Source: Thiotrichales bacterium (GTDB lineage: Bacteria; Pseudomonadota; Gammaproteobacteria; Beggiatoales; Beggiatoaceae). From it: a stretch of 64,000 nucleotides of DNA. The notes under the pieces were generated by a model. That model was not told the DNA's origin, made no database searches, and saw only the letters and a list, made by a program, of their open reading frames with translations. Positions 53,004 through 61,780 of this stretch are shown piece after piece (the first letter of the stretch is position 1; each line of letters opens with the position of its first letter). The stretch lies in contig JADGEH010000003.1 in assembly GCA_016744475.1 (NCBI GenBank), positions 28,963-92,962 of the forward strand. The letters are read 5' to 3'. Both the position numbers and the translations under genes were made by a program.

Positions 53004-54026
53004 ATGAATAACAATGCTCTTGTCATTACACAGATAAAACAGATTTTAAATGGCTCGCATAAAACCTATAAATATATTTTAGTCAATGGCGTGTTGGCAA
53101 AATCCTGTCTGGATGAAATTAATCCTATTGCATTACAAGCAGGCGCGCCTTTCCCCGGTGCTTTTGATGCTAGAAGCTTGTGCCATAAAGTATTAGTGCC
53201 CTTTGAACGAGATTTCTTAGATAAGGTTCTAGGCGGCTCTAATGAACCTTTTCTTAATAAACCCGCACGATTTACTCATCTGAGTCCAGATAATGCGGTA
53301 AGAGCCGGAAAAGATAAGGCTGCACTTTTATTATTAATCGAGATATTGTCTACCATTAAAACCTCCATGCAAGCCAAAGAATATTTAGCCTGTATTTTGA
53401 TGCTATTACAAATTCAACAAGAGAGAAAAATTAAAGAATTTAAGGCTATTCACTATCATCCGTCAATTATAGATATTTATAATTTTTCCATGCAATTTAT
53501 ACAACGATCTTTTCAAGGTGAAACATTAACACTGCTGGTGGCTACCCTTGAACAATTATTTTACACTTCACTACCAGAGCATTACACAGTAATGGCACAT
53601 CCTGTCAATCAAAGTGGTAGCTCCTCTCAACAAGTAGGCGATATAGATGTTTATTTCAATGGAAAAATCTATTATTCGATAGAAGTAAAAGATAAAAACT
53701 TCAATCAATACGATGTTGAACATGCCTTTAATAAAATGTTGCAATCCTCTGTAAAGAAAGCCGCCTTTGTTTATGGCATGAATGCTAAATTTGATGCTTC
53801 TCAGGTTTCAAATACCATCGAGACATTTGAAAAGCGGGGGTTATTCTGTATTTATCAAGATATTCAAACGCATATTAGAAATACACTGATTCGATGGCCT
53901 TCTTGTACAAAGCAGCATTTTGCACAAACCTTGATGAGCACGGCTGAAGCCATTCACTGCACACGAGACACCCAGCAATGGATGCAACAACTTTTTTCAA
54001 CCTTAAATTGGGATATTGAAGACTAA
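53004..54026 (+). CDS. Type II restriction endonuclease (SacI-like), 5' end displaced
   Basis: A 340-residue protein beside a cytosine methyltransferase. The block GAFDARSLCHKVLVPFERDFLDKVLGGSNEPFLNKPARFTHLS resembles SacI-type nucleases as I recall them. The catalytic PD-(D/E)XK pattern is visible at QVGDIDVYF ... YYSIEVKDK (about residues 212-231). The ATG at 53004 has no Shine-Dalgarno sequence and sits six bases after the attC-like hairpin, so it is probably not the native start. The original N-terminus may be the fragment at 51670-51738. Whether active enzyme is made is open. The stop is followed immediately by the ruvA ATG. Confidence 0.7.
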   Translation: MNNNALVITQIKQILNGSHKTYKYILVNGVLAKSCLDEINPIALQAGAPFPGAFDARSLCHKVLVPFERDFLDKVLGGSNEPFLNKPARFTHLSPDNAVRAGKDKAALLLLIEILSTIKTSMQAKEYLACILMLLQIQQERKIKEFKAIHYHPSIIDIYNFSMQFIQRSFQGETLTLLVATLEQLFYTSLPEHYTVMAHPVNQSGSSSQQVGDIDVYFNGKIYYSIEVKDKNFNQYDVEHAFNKMLQSSVKKAAFVYGMNAKFDASQVSNTIETFEKRGLFCIYQDIQTHIRNTLIRWPSCTKQHFAQTLMSTAEAIHCTRDTQQWMQQLFSTLNWDIED

Positions 54027-54638
54027 ATGATCGGACGCTTGCACGGTAAATTACTGGAAAAACAACCGCCTTGGCTGGTGATAGAGGTGATGGGCGTGGG
54101 TTATGAGCTGGAAGCGCCGATGTCCACTTTTTACAAACTGCCCGACACTGGCGGCGAGTTGCGCCTCTACACCCATCTCAGCGTGCGTGAAGATGCGCAT
54201 TTGCTGTACGGCTTTTTCACTGAAAACGAGCGCACCTTCTTTCGCACCTTGCTTAAAGTCAATGGCGTGGGCGCAAAACTGGCGTTGGGGATTTTGTCGG
54301 GCATTGAACAAAACGATTTTGCTCAGTGCGTCAACGAAGGCAACACCGCGCGTCTAGTACGCCTGCCTGGTGTGGGCAAAAAAACCGCTGAGCGCTTAAT
54401 CGTTGAAATGAAAGATCGACTGGCTGAATGGGACACTGGCGGCGTATCCACCGATGATTTAGGGGTTCCCCGCAGCACGCGCTCTGTCGCTGTCACCAGC
54501 CCTCAAGACGATGCCATCAGCGCTTTAGTCGCCTTGGGTTATAAGCCACAAGAAGCCAGTAAATGGGTCAAAAACATTGCCGAAGAAGGCATGAGTAGCG
54601 AAGAATTGATTCGTAAAGCGCTACAAGCAGCCATGTAA
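54027..54638 (+). CDS. ruvA: Holliday junction helicase subunit RuvA
   Basis: A 203-residue protein, the same length as E. coli RuvA. It has an N-terminal OB domain ([39 protein letters not shown]), helix-hairpin-helix motifs ([18 protein letters not shown] and [23 protein letters not shown]) and a C-terminal domain III ([24 protein letters not shown]). It binds four-way junctions and positions RuvB. ruvC and ruvB, usually on either side, are absent here. The restriction-modification locus directly upstream may have split an older ruvCAB arrangement, but ruvB is also missing downstream. Confidence 0.95.
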   Translation: MIGRLHGKLLEKQPPWLVIEVMGVGYELEAPMSTFYKLPDTGGELRLYTHLSVREDAHLLYGFFTENERTFFRTLLKVNGVGAKLALGILSGIEQNDFAQCVNEGNTARLVRLPGVGKKTAERLIVEMKDRLAEWDTGGVSTDDLGVPRSTRSVAVTSPQDDAISALVALGYKPQEASKWVKNIAEEGMSSEELIRKALQAAM

Positions 54639-54686
54639 AAAACCCATCCACTTCCCCCTCACCACCGTTGTTATATTGAGATTTTT

Positions 54687-56444
54687 ATGTCCCCCGCACA
54701 ACTGCCCCAGCCGTTTAATTTCTACAAACTCATTCTTAACAGCGATGCCTTGCATTACGGTTACTGGCCTGAAGGTCAGGCTGATTTAAGCCTAGAACAA
54801 GCACAAGAGGCACTGACAGGCGTGTTAAGCGCACAATATCCGCCGCCGCCTGCGCGAGTGTTGGATATTGGTTGTGGTTTAGGCGCGAGTGCTGGGGCGC
54901 TGGCGCAACAAGGCTATGAAGTGGTGGCTTTAGCGCCTTCAGAAGAACTCATCACTTATGCACGGCAACACCATCCCGGCCCTACGTATTTGGCCTGTGG
55001 TTTTCTGGATGACCAACCCTTGTTGCAAGCACCAGAGCAATATGATGTGGTGATGTTGCAGGAATCACTGCAATATTTTCCCGATATTCAGGCCGTGTTT
55101 AGTCGCATCAAAACCTTGCTGCGTGATGAAAAAAGCCGCGTGATTTTGTGCGATGAAGTGTCTTATTCGCCCACCACCCGTGAACATTCAGAAGTCAAAA
55201 GTCCGGTTGAAATAGAGCAAACTTTCGCCGCCCTGGGTTTTTATGCCGCTTTCCATCAAATCATTGGCTCCCAAGTGCTGCCCACCTGCCCAGAAACGCT
55301 ACAACGCTTTGCCGATCAACGCGCCGAATTATTAGCCGCCAGCGATGATGAGGGGAAAGGCTTAGCGCATTTTATCCAGGGCTGGACGTACCAAATGAAC
55401 GCTTATGAAAAAGGCGATATTGGCTATGAAATCTGGGCATTGCGGCATGATGATCTCAGCGTGCGTACCTATCAAGCCAGCGATGAACAACAGATTTTGC
55501 CCGCCTTTAATCAAGCCTTTGGTGTGCAGCGTGAAGTAGAACATTGGCAATGGAAATTTTTAAATAACCCACAAGGCGCTCCCTGCACCTCTACCGCTTG
55601 GCAAGGCCACACCTTAGCTGCGCATTACAGCGGTTATCCCTTGCGCCTCAGTTTGAGTGCTGAACACAGCACCTCCGTGCAACACATTGGCGATACCTTC
55701 ACCATGCCCGCCTTTCGAGGGCAAGGGCGGGGTGCCAGCAGCTTATTGGCGCGTGTGTTTCGGCACTTTGAACGCAGCTATTTTGAGCGCCAAGTACACT
55801 TCGCCTATGGTTTTAACACCGACAAAATCCGCCGTTTTGGGCAATTATTTCTAGGCTATACCGCCGACACGCCCGTATACAACTGGCAGCTCAATGCAGA
55901 ACGACTCGCGTTGTACCGCCAAGCCCGCCTACGCTTAGTGTATTTGCGCGGTTACAGCGTGAGCTTAGAAACCGAGGTCGGTGATTGGGCAGATGAAGTC
56001 TTTGCTCGCGCCCGTGAAGATTACCCTTGGTTAGTCCAACGTGACCGCCGCTATTTGCACTGGCGTTATGTGCAAAACCCTGATTTTGATTATGAATTTT
56101 ATCGCGTCAAGCGCTGGGGCACGACCGTTGGCTGGTGGTTAGTACGCAAACAAGGCCAACACTTATGGCTGGGCGATGCACTGTTTTGTCGCAACACCGC
56201 ACCCATTGCGATAGCGGCGGGTTTGAGCGCGATGCTGCATCAGCATCAAGACGTACAGTATGTAGAAGGCTGGTTTGCAGAAAAACCGACCTGGTGGCAA
56301 CAATTACTCAGCAGTGCCGGATTCGCTCCCACGCGCCAGCATGAACAACTGTATCTATGCCTGAAATCCTACACACCCGACTTAACCCCCACACAGATTG
56401 CCGAACAATTTTATTTCACCTGGGGCGACAGCGATTTATTTTGA
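54687..56444 (+). CDS. SAM methyltransferase - GNAT acetyltransferase fusion
   Basis: A 585-residue two-domain protein. The N-terminal part (about 1-250) is a class I methyltransferase: RVLDIGCGLGASAGALAQQGYEVVALAPS (motif I about 57-85), YDVVMLQESLQYFPD (motif IV), RVILCDEVSY. The C-terminal part (about 255-585) has GNAT features: AFNQAFGVQREVEHWQWKFLNNP, TMPAFRGQGRGASSLLARVFRHF with the acetyl-CoA loop, and YGFNTDKIRRFGQLFLGY. Both domains act on small molecules or proteins in the cytoplasm; the substrate is not evident. It lies between ruvA and rdgB without close operon spacing. The fusion is unusual, though each domain is clear. Confidence 0.82.
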   Translation: MSPAQLPQPFNFYKLILNSDALHYGYWPEGQADLSLEQAQEALTGVLSAQYPPPPARVLDIGCGLGASAGALAQQGYEVVALAPSEELITYARQHHPGPTYLACGFLDDQPLLQAPEQYDVVMLQESLQYFPDIQAVFSRIKTLLRDEKSRVILCDEVSYSPTTREHSEVKSPVEIEQTFAALGFYAAFHQIIGSQVLPTCPETLQRFADQRAELLAASDDEGKGLAHFIQGWTYQMNAYEKGDIGYEIWALRHDDLSVRTYQASDEQQILPAFNQAFGVQREVEHWQWKFLNNPQGAPCTSTAWQGHTLAAHYSGYPLRLSLSAEHSTSVQHIGDTFTMPAFRGQGRGASSLLARVFRHFERSYFERQVHFAYGFNTDKIRRFGQLFLGYTADTPVYNWQLNAERLALYRQARLRLVYLRGYSVSLETEVGDWADEVFARAREDYPWLVQRDRRYLHWRYVQNPDFDYEFYRVKRWGTTVGWWLVRKQGQHLWLGDALFCRNTAPIAIAAGLSAMLHQHQDVQYVEGWFAEKPTWWQQLLSSAGFAPTRQHEQLYLCLKSYTPDLTPTQIAEQFYFTWGDSDLF

Positions 56445-56488
56445 AACATACAGCCCCCATGCAAACAAAGCCTTATAAGGAAAAAAAC

Positions 56489-57085
56489 ATGAAAAACATC
56501 GTATTAGCCAGTAATAACGCAGGCAAAGTGCGTGAATTTAACGCCTTGCTATCTGATTTAGGACGCACCGTCGTTCCACAACGAGAATTCAACTTAGGCA
56601 GCGTCGAAGAAACAGGCTTAAGTTTTGTCGAAAACGCCATCATCAAAGCACGTTACGCCTGCCAACACACCGGATTGCCCGCGTTGGCGGATGATTCAGG
56701 CATTGAAGTCGATGCGCTCAATGGCGCACCAGGGATTTACTCCGCACGCTTTGCCGGAGCCGATGCCAATGACACGCAAAACTGTGAATTACTCCTAGAA
56801 AAACTAGGCAATACGCCCGCCGCCCAGCGCACGGCGCGTTTTCAATGCGTATTGGTGTATATGCAGCATGAAAATGACGCGACCCCCTTGATTTGCCAAG
56901 GCAGTTGGGAAGGACAAATTCTCACCGCGCCACAAGGCGAAAACGGTTTTGGCTACGACCCCGTGTTTTACGTGCCCGAATTTGATTGCTCCGCCGCCGA
57001 GTTGACTGGCGAGCAGAAAAACCAACTCAGCCATCGCGGCAAAGCCCTGCGTTTGTTGCATGAGGCTTTGTCTAGTTCTGTGTGA
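56489..57085 (+). CDS. rdgB: dITP/XTP pyrophosphatase (RdgB/HAM1)
   Basis: A 198-residue non-canonical purine NTP pyrophosphatase. Family blocks are VLASNNAGKVREFNALL (residues 4-20), FVENAIIKARYACQHTGLPALADDSGIEVDALNGAPGIYSARFAG, GNTPAAQRTARFQCVLVY, ENGFGYDPVFYVPE and the C-terminal NQLSHRGKALRLL. The frame is open back to 56357 within the preceding gene, but AAGGAAAAAAAC before the ATG at 56489 and the length (E. coli 197) decide the start. It cleans dITP and XTP from the nucleotide pool. Confidence 0.95.
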   Translation: MKNIVLASNNAGKVREFNALLSDLGRTVVPQREFNLGSVEETGLSFVENAIIKARYACQHTGLPALADDSGIEVDALNGAPGIYSARFAGADANDTQNCELLLEKLGNTPAAQRTARFQCVLVYMQHENDATPLICQGSWEGQILTAPQGENGFGYDPVFYVPEFDCSAAELTGEQKNQLSHRGKALRLLHEALSSSV

Positions 57086-57529
57086 GAATTTATGCTGGCT
57101 GGCAAAGTCCCGCGCATTTACAATGCGTTCAAGTATTGCCAGCATTAAATTTCTCTGATTTTCGTAGAGCATGGAATATAGAGTGTTATACGATAAGTAT
57201 TCTCTGAGTTTTGAAGAGTAAGCTTATTGCAGGAAGGGTTCTTGGCAATGTTCTACGAAAATGATGGATTAACTGGTTCCAGAGGCTCGCTGCGCTCGCT
57301 CAGGAACAATGAAAAGCCACCCGACTTCCAGGCGAGTGATTTTCATTGTTCTCCCGGCGGTTACCGCGTTGGGTGATATGATGGGGAAGCCCTGCAAATA
57401 CGGTGCGTGCGAGTTTTGGCACAGAGGGCGTTTACAAAAATTGCCTTAAAAAGAGAAGTGTCTTTTCAAAGCGACCCCGCGAGGGTCTGGGATGGATTCT
57501 GGAAAGGGGTTCGCCTCAATCCTTATTCG
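57086..57529. other. Gene-free spacer with inverted repeats
   Basis: No gene recognised. TTTATGCTGGC near 57090 and GCCAGCATTAAA near 57140 form a long-range inverted repeat. GGAACAATGAAAA (about 57311) and TTTTCATTGTTCTC (about 57341) form another. CGACCCCGCGAGGGTC near 57470 is a short hairpin. This spacer marks the change from GC-balanced housekeeping genes to the AT-rich island that follows. Confidence 0.5.
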
Positions 57530-57558
57530 TTGGTACATCCCACACAAAGCGGTATAAT
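57530..57558 (+). promoter_or_regulatory. Sigma-70-type promoter of the caspase island
   Basis: TTGGTA (57530-57535), 17-base spacer, TATAAT (57553-57558), 39 bases before the ATG of the membrane-protein gene. The spacing and the perfect -10 box make this one of the clearest promoters in the window. Confidence 0.7.
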
Positions 57559-57597
57559 CAGAATTCTTTTCTAACTTAAATTGAAGAGCAAAAGCTT

Positions 57598-58185
57598 ATG
57601 TCAGAACTCCAGAGCGCCATTGTCACTATATCCTTAGGCTTATGGGTATTTATCTCGATTCTTGAGATTTTTACAGGCCAAAGTTCGGCTAAAGGAAAAC
57701 CTTATACTTTAGTGATAATAAAAATAGGGCTTGTATTTCCTGTTGTTTACTTGCTGTATGAATACTGTGGATATTTCAACAGTCTTGAAGTTAAGAGTAC
57801 TCGTGTAGTTAGTGAAGGCTGGACAATTTTTCTATTGTACATTTTTACTGTATTAGGAATGATTGGGCACCATATATTTACTAGGCTTAATAAAGTTTCT
57901 TTATCTTTAGTGGAGGGAAACTCTATTTCTTCAAAAAAGAAGAAAAAGCCTAGTGAAACTCAACTTTCTCTTCAGTGGTTTTTGATATTAAGGCCGCTAG
58001 CGGTTTCTCCAATTATATTTAGTGCGGTATTAAGCCAGTTTAATGAAATGGGGATCCAAGCCAATACACTAACAGCCGTCACAATGCAGCTTCTTTTGGC
58101 CTTTCAAAATGGTTTCTTTTGGGAGACTATTTTTTCCCAAACCCAAAGGAAAATAGCCGACAAAGAAGTTTCTAAAAATATCTAA
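57598..58185 (+). CDS. Hypothetical membrane protein, first gene of the caspase island
   Basis: A 195-residue protein I do not recognise. Hydrophobic segments: IVTISLGLWVFISILEIFTG (about 7-26), LVIIKIGLVFPVVYLLYEYCGYF (38-60), WTIFLLYIFTVLGMIGHHIF (75-94), and a weaker pair near 125-170 (FLILRPLAVSPIIFSAVL, LLLAFQNGFFW). A lysine run (SSKKKKKPS, about 111-119) separates the two halves, suggesting a cytoplasmic loop. AT-rich codon use differs from the rdgB side. It has its own strong promoter and precedes, by 24 bases, a secreted repeat protein, and then the caspase-like gene. A membrane anchor or pore-forming partner is possible, unproven. Confidence 0.75.
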   Translation: MSELQSAIVTISLGLWVFISILEIFTGQSSAKGKPYTLVIIKIGLVFPVVYLLYEYCGYFNSLEVKSTRVVSEGWTIFLLYIFTVLGMIGHHIFTRLNKVSLSLVEGNSISSKKKKKPSETQLSLQWFLILRPLAVSPIIFSAVLSQFNEMGIQANTLTAVTMQLLLAFQNGFFWETIFSQTQRKIADKEVSKNI

Positions 58186-58209
58186 TTAATTTTTATAGGG
58201 GGCGTTTAA

Positions 58210-59550
58210 ATGTCTAAAGTCCACTTTATTGTGTTTACATTATTTTCATTTTTAGTTATTTCCCATCAAAGTTTAGCACGCTCTGGGTTAAATATAGAAG
58301 AGACCATAAGGCAGTGCCAGATGCATGTTTCTGATAAGCGTTTAACAACAAGTGATGATGGAGTAAATGAAACTGCTTTCCAATGTTACCAAAAAGTTCT
58401 AGCTGTAGAACCAGATAACATTAAATCAAAGCAAGGTATTGAAACTATAGAAAAAACTTACTTTAGCTGGGCTAGCAGGGCTTTATCTCAAGGAAACTTA
58501 GAGAAGGCTGATATATATATTTCCCGCTTACAAGAAGTGAATCCTTTTTCTGCTGATGCCGTTGTTTTAAAGAGGCTACTTCGTGAAGTTGACTCAAAAA
58601 AAATCATGAATAATCCTTATCCTACTCAAAGCTTTTCTTACAGCATGCCCCAAATTAATGAGCTTGTTATTAAACTCAATATTCTAGACCGTCAGGCCGC
58701 AGCACAAAGGCTTGAGTTACGAGCTATCCTTTTTGAGAAACTTTTAGATGGTATTAAAGGAAGGTCTAAGAAAGATACAGAAATCCAAGGCACCCTAATT
58801 GATAAGCTCATAAATTTGATTGACAGGGCTTTAGACGATAAAAGTTTATCTGAAGTAAAAGGCTATATAGGCGAGCTTGATGAATACATTAAACCTAATT
58901 CATATTCAAAATACGAAGCAGCTAAGAAACGTTTTACTACTATTGGAAACGAAATTAGCAATCAGTTTGAGAATGAAATTAGCGAGTGTGATAATCTGTA
59001 TTCTAAAGGAAGATTAACAGTTATCGAGTCTAATGTTAGAGGTGAAAATGCTTTTGACTGCTATATGGCATTAAAAGATAAATATAAAAATAACCACGAA
59101 GCTATCTCTACAATACCATCTAAGTTAGAAAGTATTATTGAGGCTTGTAATAAGCAAGCTAAAGATGCGCAAAACAGTGATGAATTGCGTATTTATTTAA
59201 AACGATTAACTATAGTCTTAAATAATAACACTTCTCCTTTATTGAGTCCTCATAAAAAAAGATTTGCTGAAATGCTTATGCCTGAATGTCAAAGGGATAT
59301 GGATGCACTCGCATACACGACATCTGACAATAAGCACCCAGGAAAAACTGCTTTGGGTTGTTATAAAGAAGTAGCTACAAATACTTCAGTATTTAATAAA
59401 GAGATAAAAACTGCCATAAATAAAATGGTGGCGTATTATGATGAAAGAATAGAAACCAAAGAGAAAGAAAATGAACTTGCCTCTAAGGCTATTCTAGAAG
59501 AAAGAAAGAAGTTGGTTACTCTATTTATTTCTGAGTTTAATTTACAGTGA
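58210..59550 (+). CDS. Secreted helical protein with three Cys-rich internal repeats
   Basis: A 446-residue protein with a signal peptide (MSKVHFIVFTLFSFLVISHQSLA). It is otherwise helical. Three similar units share C-(x)n-A-x2-CY-x3-L/V: RQCQMHVSDKRLTTSDDGVNETAFQCYQKVLAVEPDN (about 34-70), SECDNLYSKGRLTV...GENAFDCYMALKDKYKNN (about 258-297) and PECQRDMDALAYTTSDNKHPGKTALGCYKEVATN (about 357-390). Each has two cysteines about 24-25 residues apart that could be disulphide bonded outside the cytoplasm. The first unit is followed by TPR-like helices. No known family recognised. It lies between the membrane-protein and caspase-like genes. Confidence 0.75.
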   Translation: MSKVHFIVFTLFSFLVISHQSLARSGLNIEETIRQCQMHVSDKRLTTSDDGVNETAFQCYQKVLAVEPDNIKSKQGIETIEKTYFSWASRALSQGNLEKADIYISRLQEVNPFSADAVVLKRLLREVDSKKIMNNPYPTQSFSYSMPQINELVIKLNILDRQAAAQRLELRAILFEKLLDGIKGRSKKDTEIQGTLIDKLINLIDRALDDKSLSEVKGYIGELDEYIKPNSYSKYEAAKKRFTTIGNEISNQFENEISECDNLYSKGRLTVIESNVRGENAFDCYMALKDKYKNNHEAISTIPSKLESIIEACNKQAKDAQNSDELRIYLKRLTIVLNNNTSPLLSPHKKRFAEMLMPECQRDMDALAYTTSDNKHPGKTALGCYKEVATNTSVFNKEIKTAINKMVAYYDERIETKEKENELASKAILEERKKLVTLFISEFNLQ

Positions 59551-59651
59551 TCTTAATAATTTAAGGTGTTAATTTTTTTGGCATAAAGAAACTTAATAAC
59601 TATTAATGGCTTGTTAGGTTTTTATGCCATTTTTCACACCTGAGATTAATT

Positions 59652-59681
59652 ATGACATTACCTGTTTTTTTAGGTATATAA
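59652..59681 (+). promoter_or_regulatory. Possible promoter of the caspase-like gene
   Basis: ATGACA (59652-59657), 18-base spacer, TATAAT (59676-59681), 30 bases before the ATG at 59712. With 161 bases separating the caspase gene from the previous stop, it suggests independent expression. Confidence 0.5.
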
Positions 59682-59711
59682 TCAGTAATTTTAAATTAGG
59701 TTCTAACGAAG

Positions 59712-61610
59712 ATGAAACATACGTTTATTATAGCTGTGTTCTTTTCTCTTTGTTTAATATCAGAGGCTTCTTTCTCTGATATAGAGTATTCCAAGTTTAT
59801 TTATAAACCTACAAAAGATTCTATTAGTGGCTATGAAAAAATTCTACTGAATATTACTAGAGCTATGAGTTATAGTTTTAATAAATTTGATAACAGCTAC
59901 GCAATTATTATTTCTATTGGAAATTATGATACTAGCCCAATGAGGTCTCCCAAGTTAGATGCAGAAAAGATTAAAAATTACTTGATCAGTACTGGTGAGT
60001 ATGACGAAATTGTCATGTTGCAAGATGAAGATGCAACATATGAGGCAGTTCGATATTTCATGCATCATTATTTCCAGAAAAAAATGAAGGAAGGAACTAA
60101 AAACAGGCTTCTTTTTTACTTTTCTGGTCATGGAACACAGCATAAAGGCCCTGATGACCAAATAATAGGCTCTCTGTTGTTGAAAGAGTCAACAGGCTCT
60201 ATAGATGACTTAAATTTAATTGATATGAGACAGATAGAGGCTTGGGCTGATCGTCTATGGAATGCTAACCATATATTATTTTTGATTGATGCTTGTTTTA
60301 GTGGGTTAGCGGGCACAGAAGTAAAAGCAACCAGAGTTTATGATACAACTGTTAGACCTAGTGAGCTTATTGAAAAAAATTCTCGTTTTCTGATAGCTTC
60401 AGGAGAAGCAACACAAGAGTCTTTAGGAGATCCAAAAAGATGGGGTGGTAGTCTTTTTACTGACGCATTAATTTCTGGTTTAGAAGGAAATGCTGATAAA
60501 AGCCCAATAGATAGTATTGTCACAATATATGAATTATATACTTATGTAAAACGGGCTGTAGATAATGAATCTGGGACTCTTGGAAAAGATCAAACACCGG
60601 TAATGACAAGCCTTAGTAATGATAATGGCACATACTTTTTTTTAGTGCCTCAGACTCAGAGCAACTCAAATAACTTAGAAAAGACTTCTATCCCAAGTTT
60701 AACTCTTTTTTCTAATGTTCATGATCCTGTTGTTTTTATTAATGGGCAAAAACTCTATGATAACTCTCTACCTTTAAAAATCCCTTTAGAAATCAAAAAA
60801 TTAAACTCTTATGATATTCGAATAGAAAAAGAAGGCTATATCCCACATATTGAGAAATTTAAGCTGAAAAAGAGCAAAATAGTGCATGCCGAGTTGCGAC
60901 CTATATCAGTTCTTAGACTTGATCCTTATGTGGGAAAATTATTATCTTTACCCAGAAATGATTTATTTGAATATCTAAAAAAAAATGAGGTTATCTCATC
61001 CTCATGTTTTAGCGATAACATCTTATGTAATAGAGATGTCTTTGACCGTTTATGCTTTAGTAGAGGGCGTAAGGGAGATGATGAAATAGATGAAAAGTTA
61101 TGGGAATCACCAACAACTTCTTCTAATTCTTTCAAGAATTGCAGCTCATGTAATAAAGTATTTTCAAATAACCACAAGGCCATCTTTGAATATTTAGGAG
61201 ATACTATAGGTTTATCTTTTCAGCAAAATTATAATCTATCTAATCATGAATTTACAGGAGACGTTTACAAATCTATAGATAATATTATTGATACCTTTGG
61301 ATCAGAAAAATCTGTTGAGTTATTTGGACACCATGTATTTGATACTATCTTATATATTTTAGAAGAAATATGGAGTAGAGAAAATGAAAAAGTAGCGCTT
61401 CATAGTGCATTACAATATGTATTATCACAGACTGAAAAGAATAAAATTGATTTTCAAGCCAAGCTTAATCCTGATAAAACTTTTATAAATGAACAATATG
61501 AGAAAGAGTGGAATGGTATTCAGAAGTTTTTTTATCGTTTAGAAAAAAGGATTCCAGGAGTGGCTTCATTTGTAAGAATGAAACTGGAAAACTATCTCTC
61601 AAATAATTAA
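59712..61610 (+). CDS. Caspase-like (clan CD) protease with PEGA domain
   Basis: A 632-residue protein with a signal peptide (MKHTFIIAVFFSLCLISEASF). The caspase p20 domain spans about 55-285: YAIIISIGNYDTSPMRSPKLDAEKIKNYLISTG, catalytic H140 in FYFSGHGTQ and C195 in LIDACFSGLAG, then FLIASGEATQES and GGSLFTDALISGLEG. A PEGA domain at about 335-400 (VFINGQKLYDNSLPLKIPLEI, YDIRIEKEGYIPHIEKF) could bind surface glycans or proteins. The C-terminal 230 residues are unassigned, with cysteine pairs in SSCFSDNILCNRDVFDRLC and NCSSCNK. Exported bacterial caspases are often linked to death or defence. Codon use is AT-rich. Substrate unknown. Confidence 0.88.
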   Translation: MKHTFIIAVFFSLCLISEASFSDIEYSKFIYKPTKDSISGYEKILLNITRAMSYSFNKFDNSYAIIISIGNYDTSPMRSPKLDAEKIKNYLISTGEYDEIVMLQDEDATYEAVRYFMHHYFQKKMKEGTKNRLLFYFSGHGTQHKGPDDQIIGSLLLKESTGSIDDLNLIDMRQIEAWADRLWNANHILFLIDACFSGLAGTEVKATRVYDTTVRPSELIEKNSRFLIASGEATQESLGDPKRWGGSLFTDALISGLEGNADKSPIDSIVTIYELYTYVKRAVDNESGTLGKDQTPVMTSLSNDNGTYFFLVPQTQSNSNNLEKTSIPSLTLFSNVHDPVVFINGQKLYDNSLPLKIPLEIKKLNSYDIRIEKEGYIPHIEKFKLKKSKIVHAELRPISVLRLDPYVGKLLSLPRNDLFEYLKKNEVISSSCFSDNILCNRDVFDRLCFSRGRKGDDEIDEKLWESPTTSSNSFKNCSSCNKVFSNNHKAIFEYLGDTIGLSFQQNYNLSNHEFTGDVYKSIDNIIDTFGSEKSVELFGHHVFDTILYILEEIWSRENEKVALHSALQYVLSQTEKNKIDFQAKLNPDKTFINEQYEKEWNGIQKFFYRLEKRIPGVASFVRMKLENYLSNN

Positions 61611-61642
61611 AGACTAACCCATAAACTAGGGGGAAAGGGAGG

Positions 61643-61662
61643 AAAGGGGACGCTTCCCTTTT
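61643..61662 (+). terminator. Possible terminator after the caspase-like gene
   Basis: AAAGGG (61643-61648) pairs with CCCTTTT (61656-61662) across a seven-base loop, 33 bases after the stop. The T run is short, so efficiency is uncertain. Confidence 0.45.
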
Positions 61663-61721
61663 AGGGCTAAATTGAACCAAACAACATAAGCACGGTAGTC
61701 AGCTATAGTGCCTAAAAAAAA

Positions 61722-61778
61722 GAGAACGCCCAACCTTGGTAAAATCCAAGGAGATTCACACACAACATAGGCGTTCTC
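61722..61778 (+). ncRNA. Structured 5' region of an IS110-type element (possible bridge RNA remnant)
   Basis: GAGAACGCC (61722-61730) and GGCGTTCTC (61770-61778) are nine-base arms, with an inner CCTTGG/CCAAGG hairpin (61734-61739 and 61746-61751). The right arm ends two bases before the ATG of a truncated IS110-like transposase. IS110-group elements carry a structured non-coding RNA (bridge RNA) in this place; this match is by position and structure only. Confidence 0.45.
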
Positions 61779-61780
61779 AA

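Noticed and set aside
57440..57530. tRNA-like text (GGTTCGCCTCAATCC)
   Set aside because: Only one arm resembles a T-loop; no acceptor stem, anticodon arm or CCA could be assembled.
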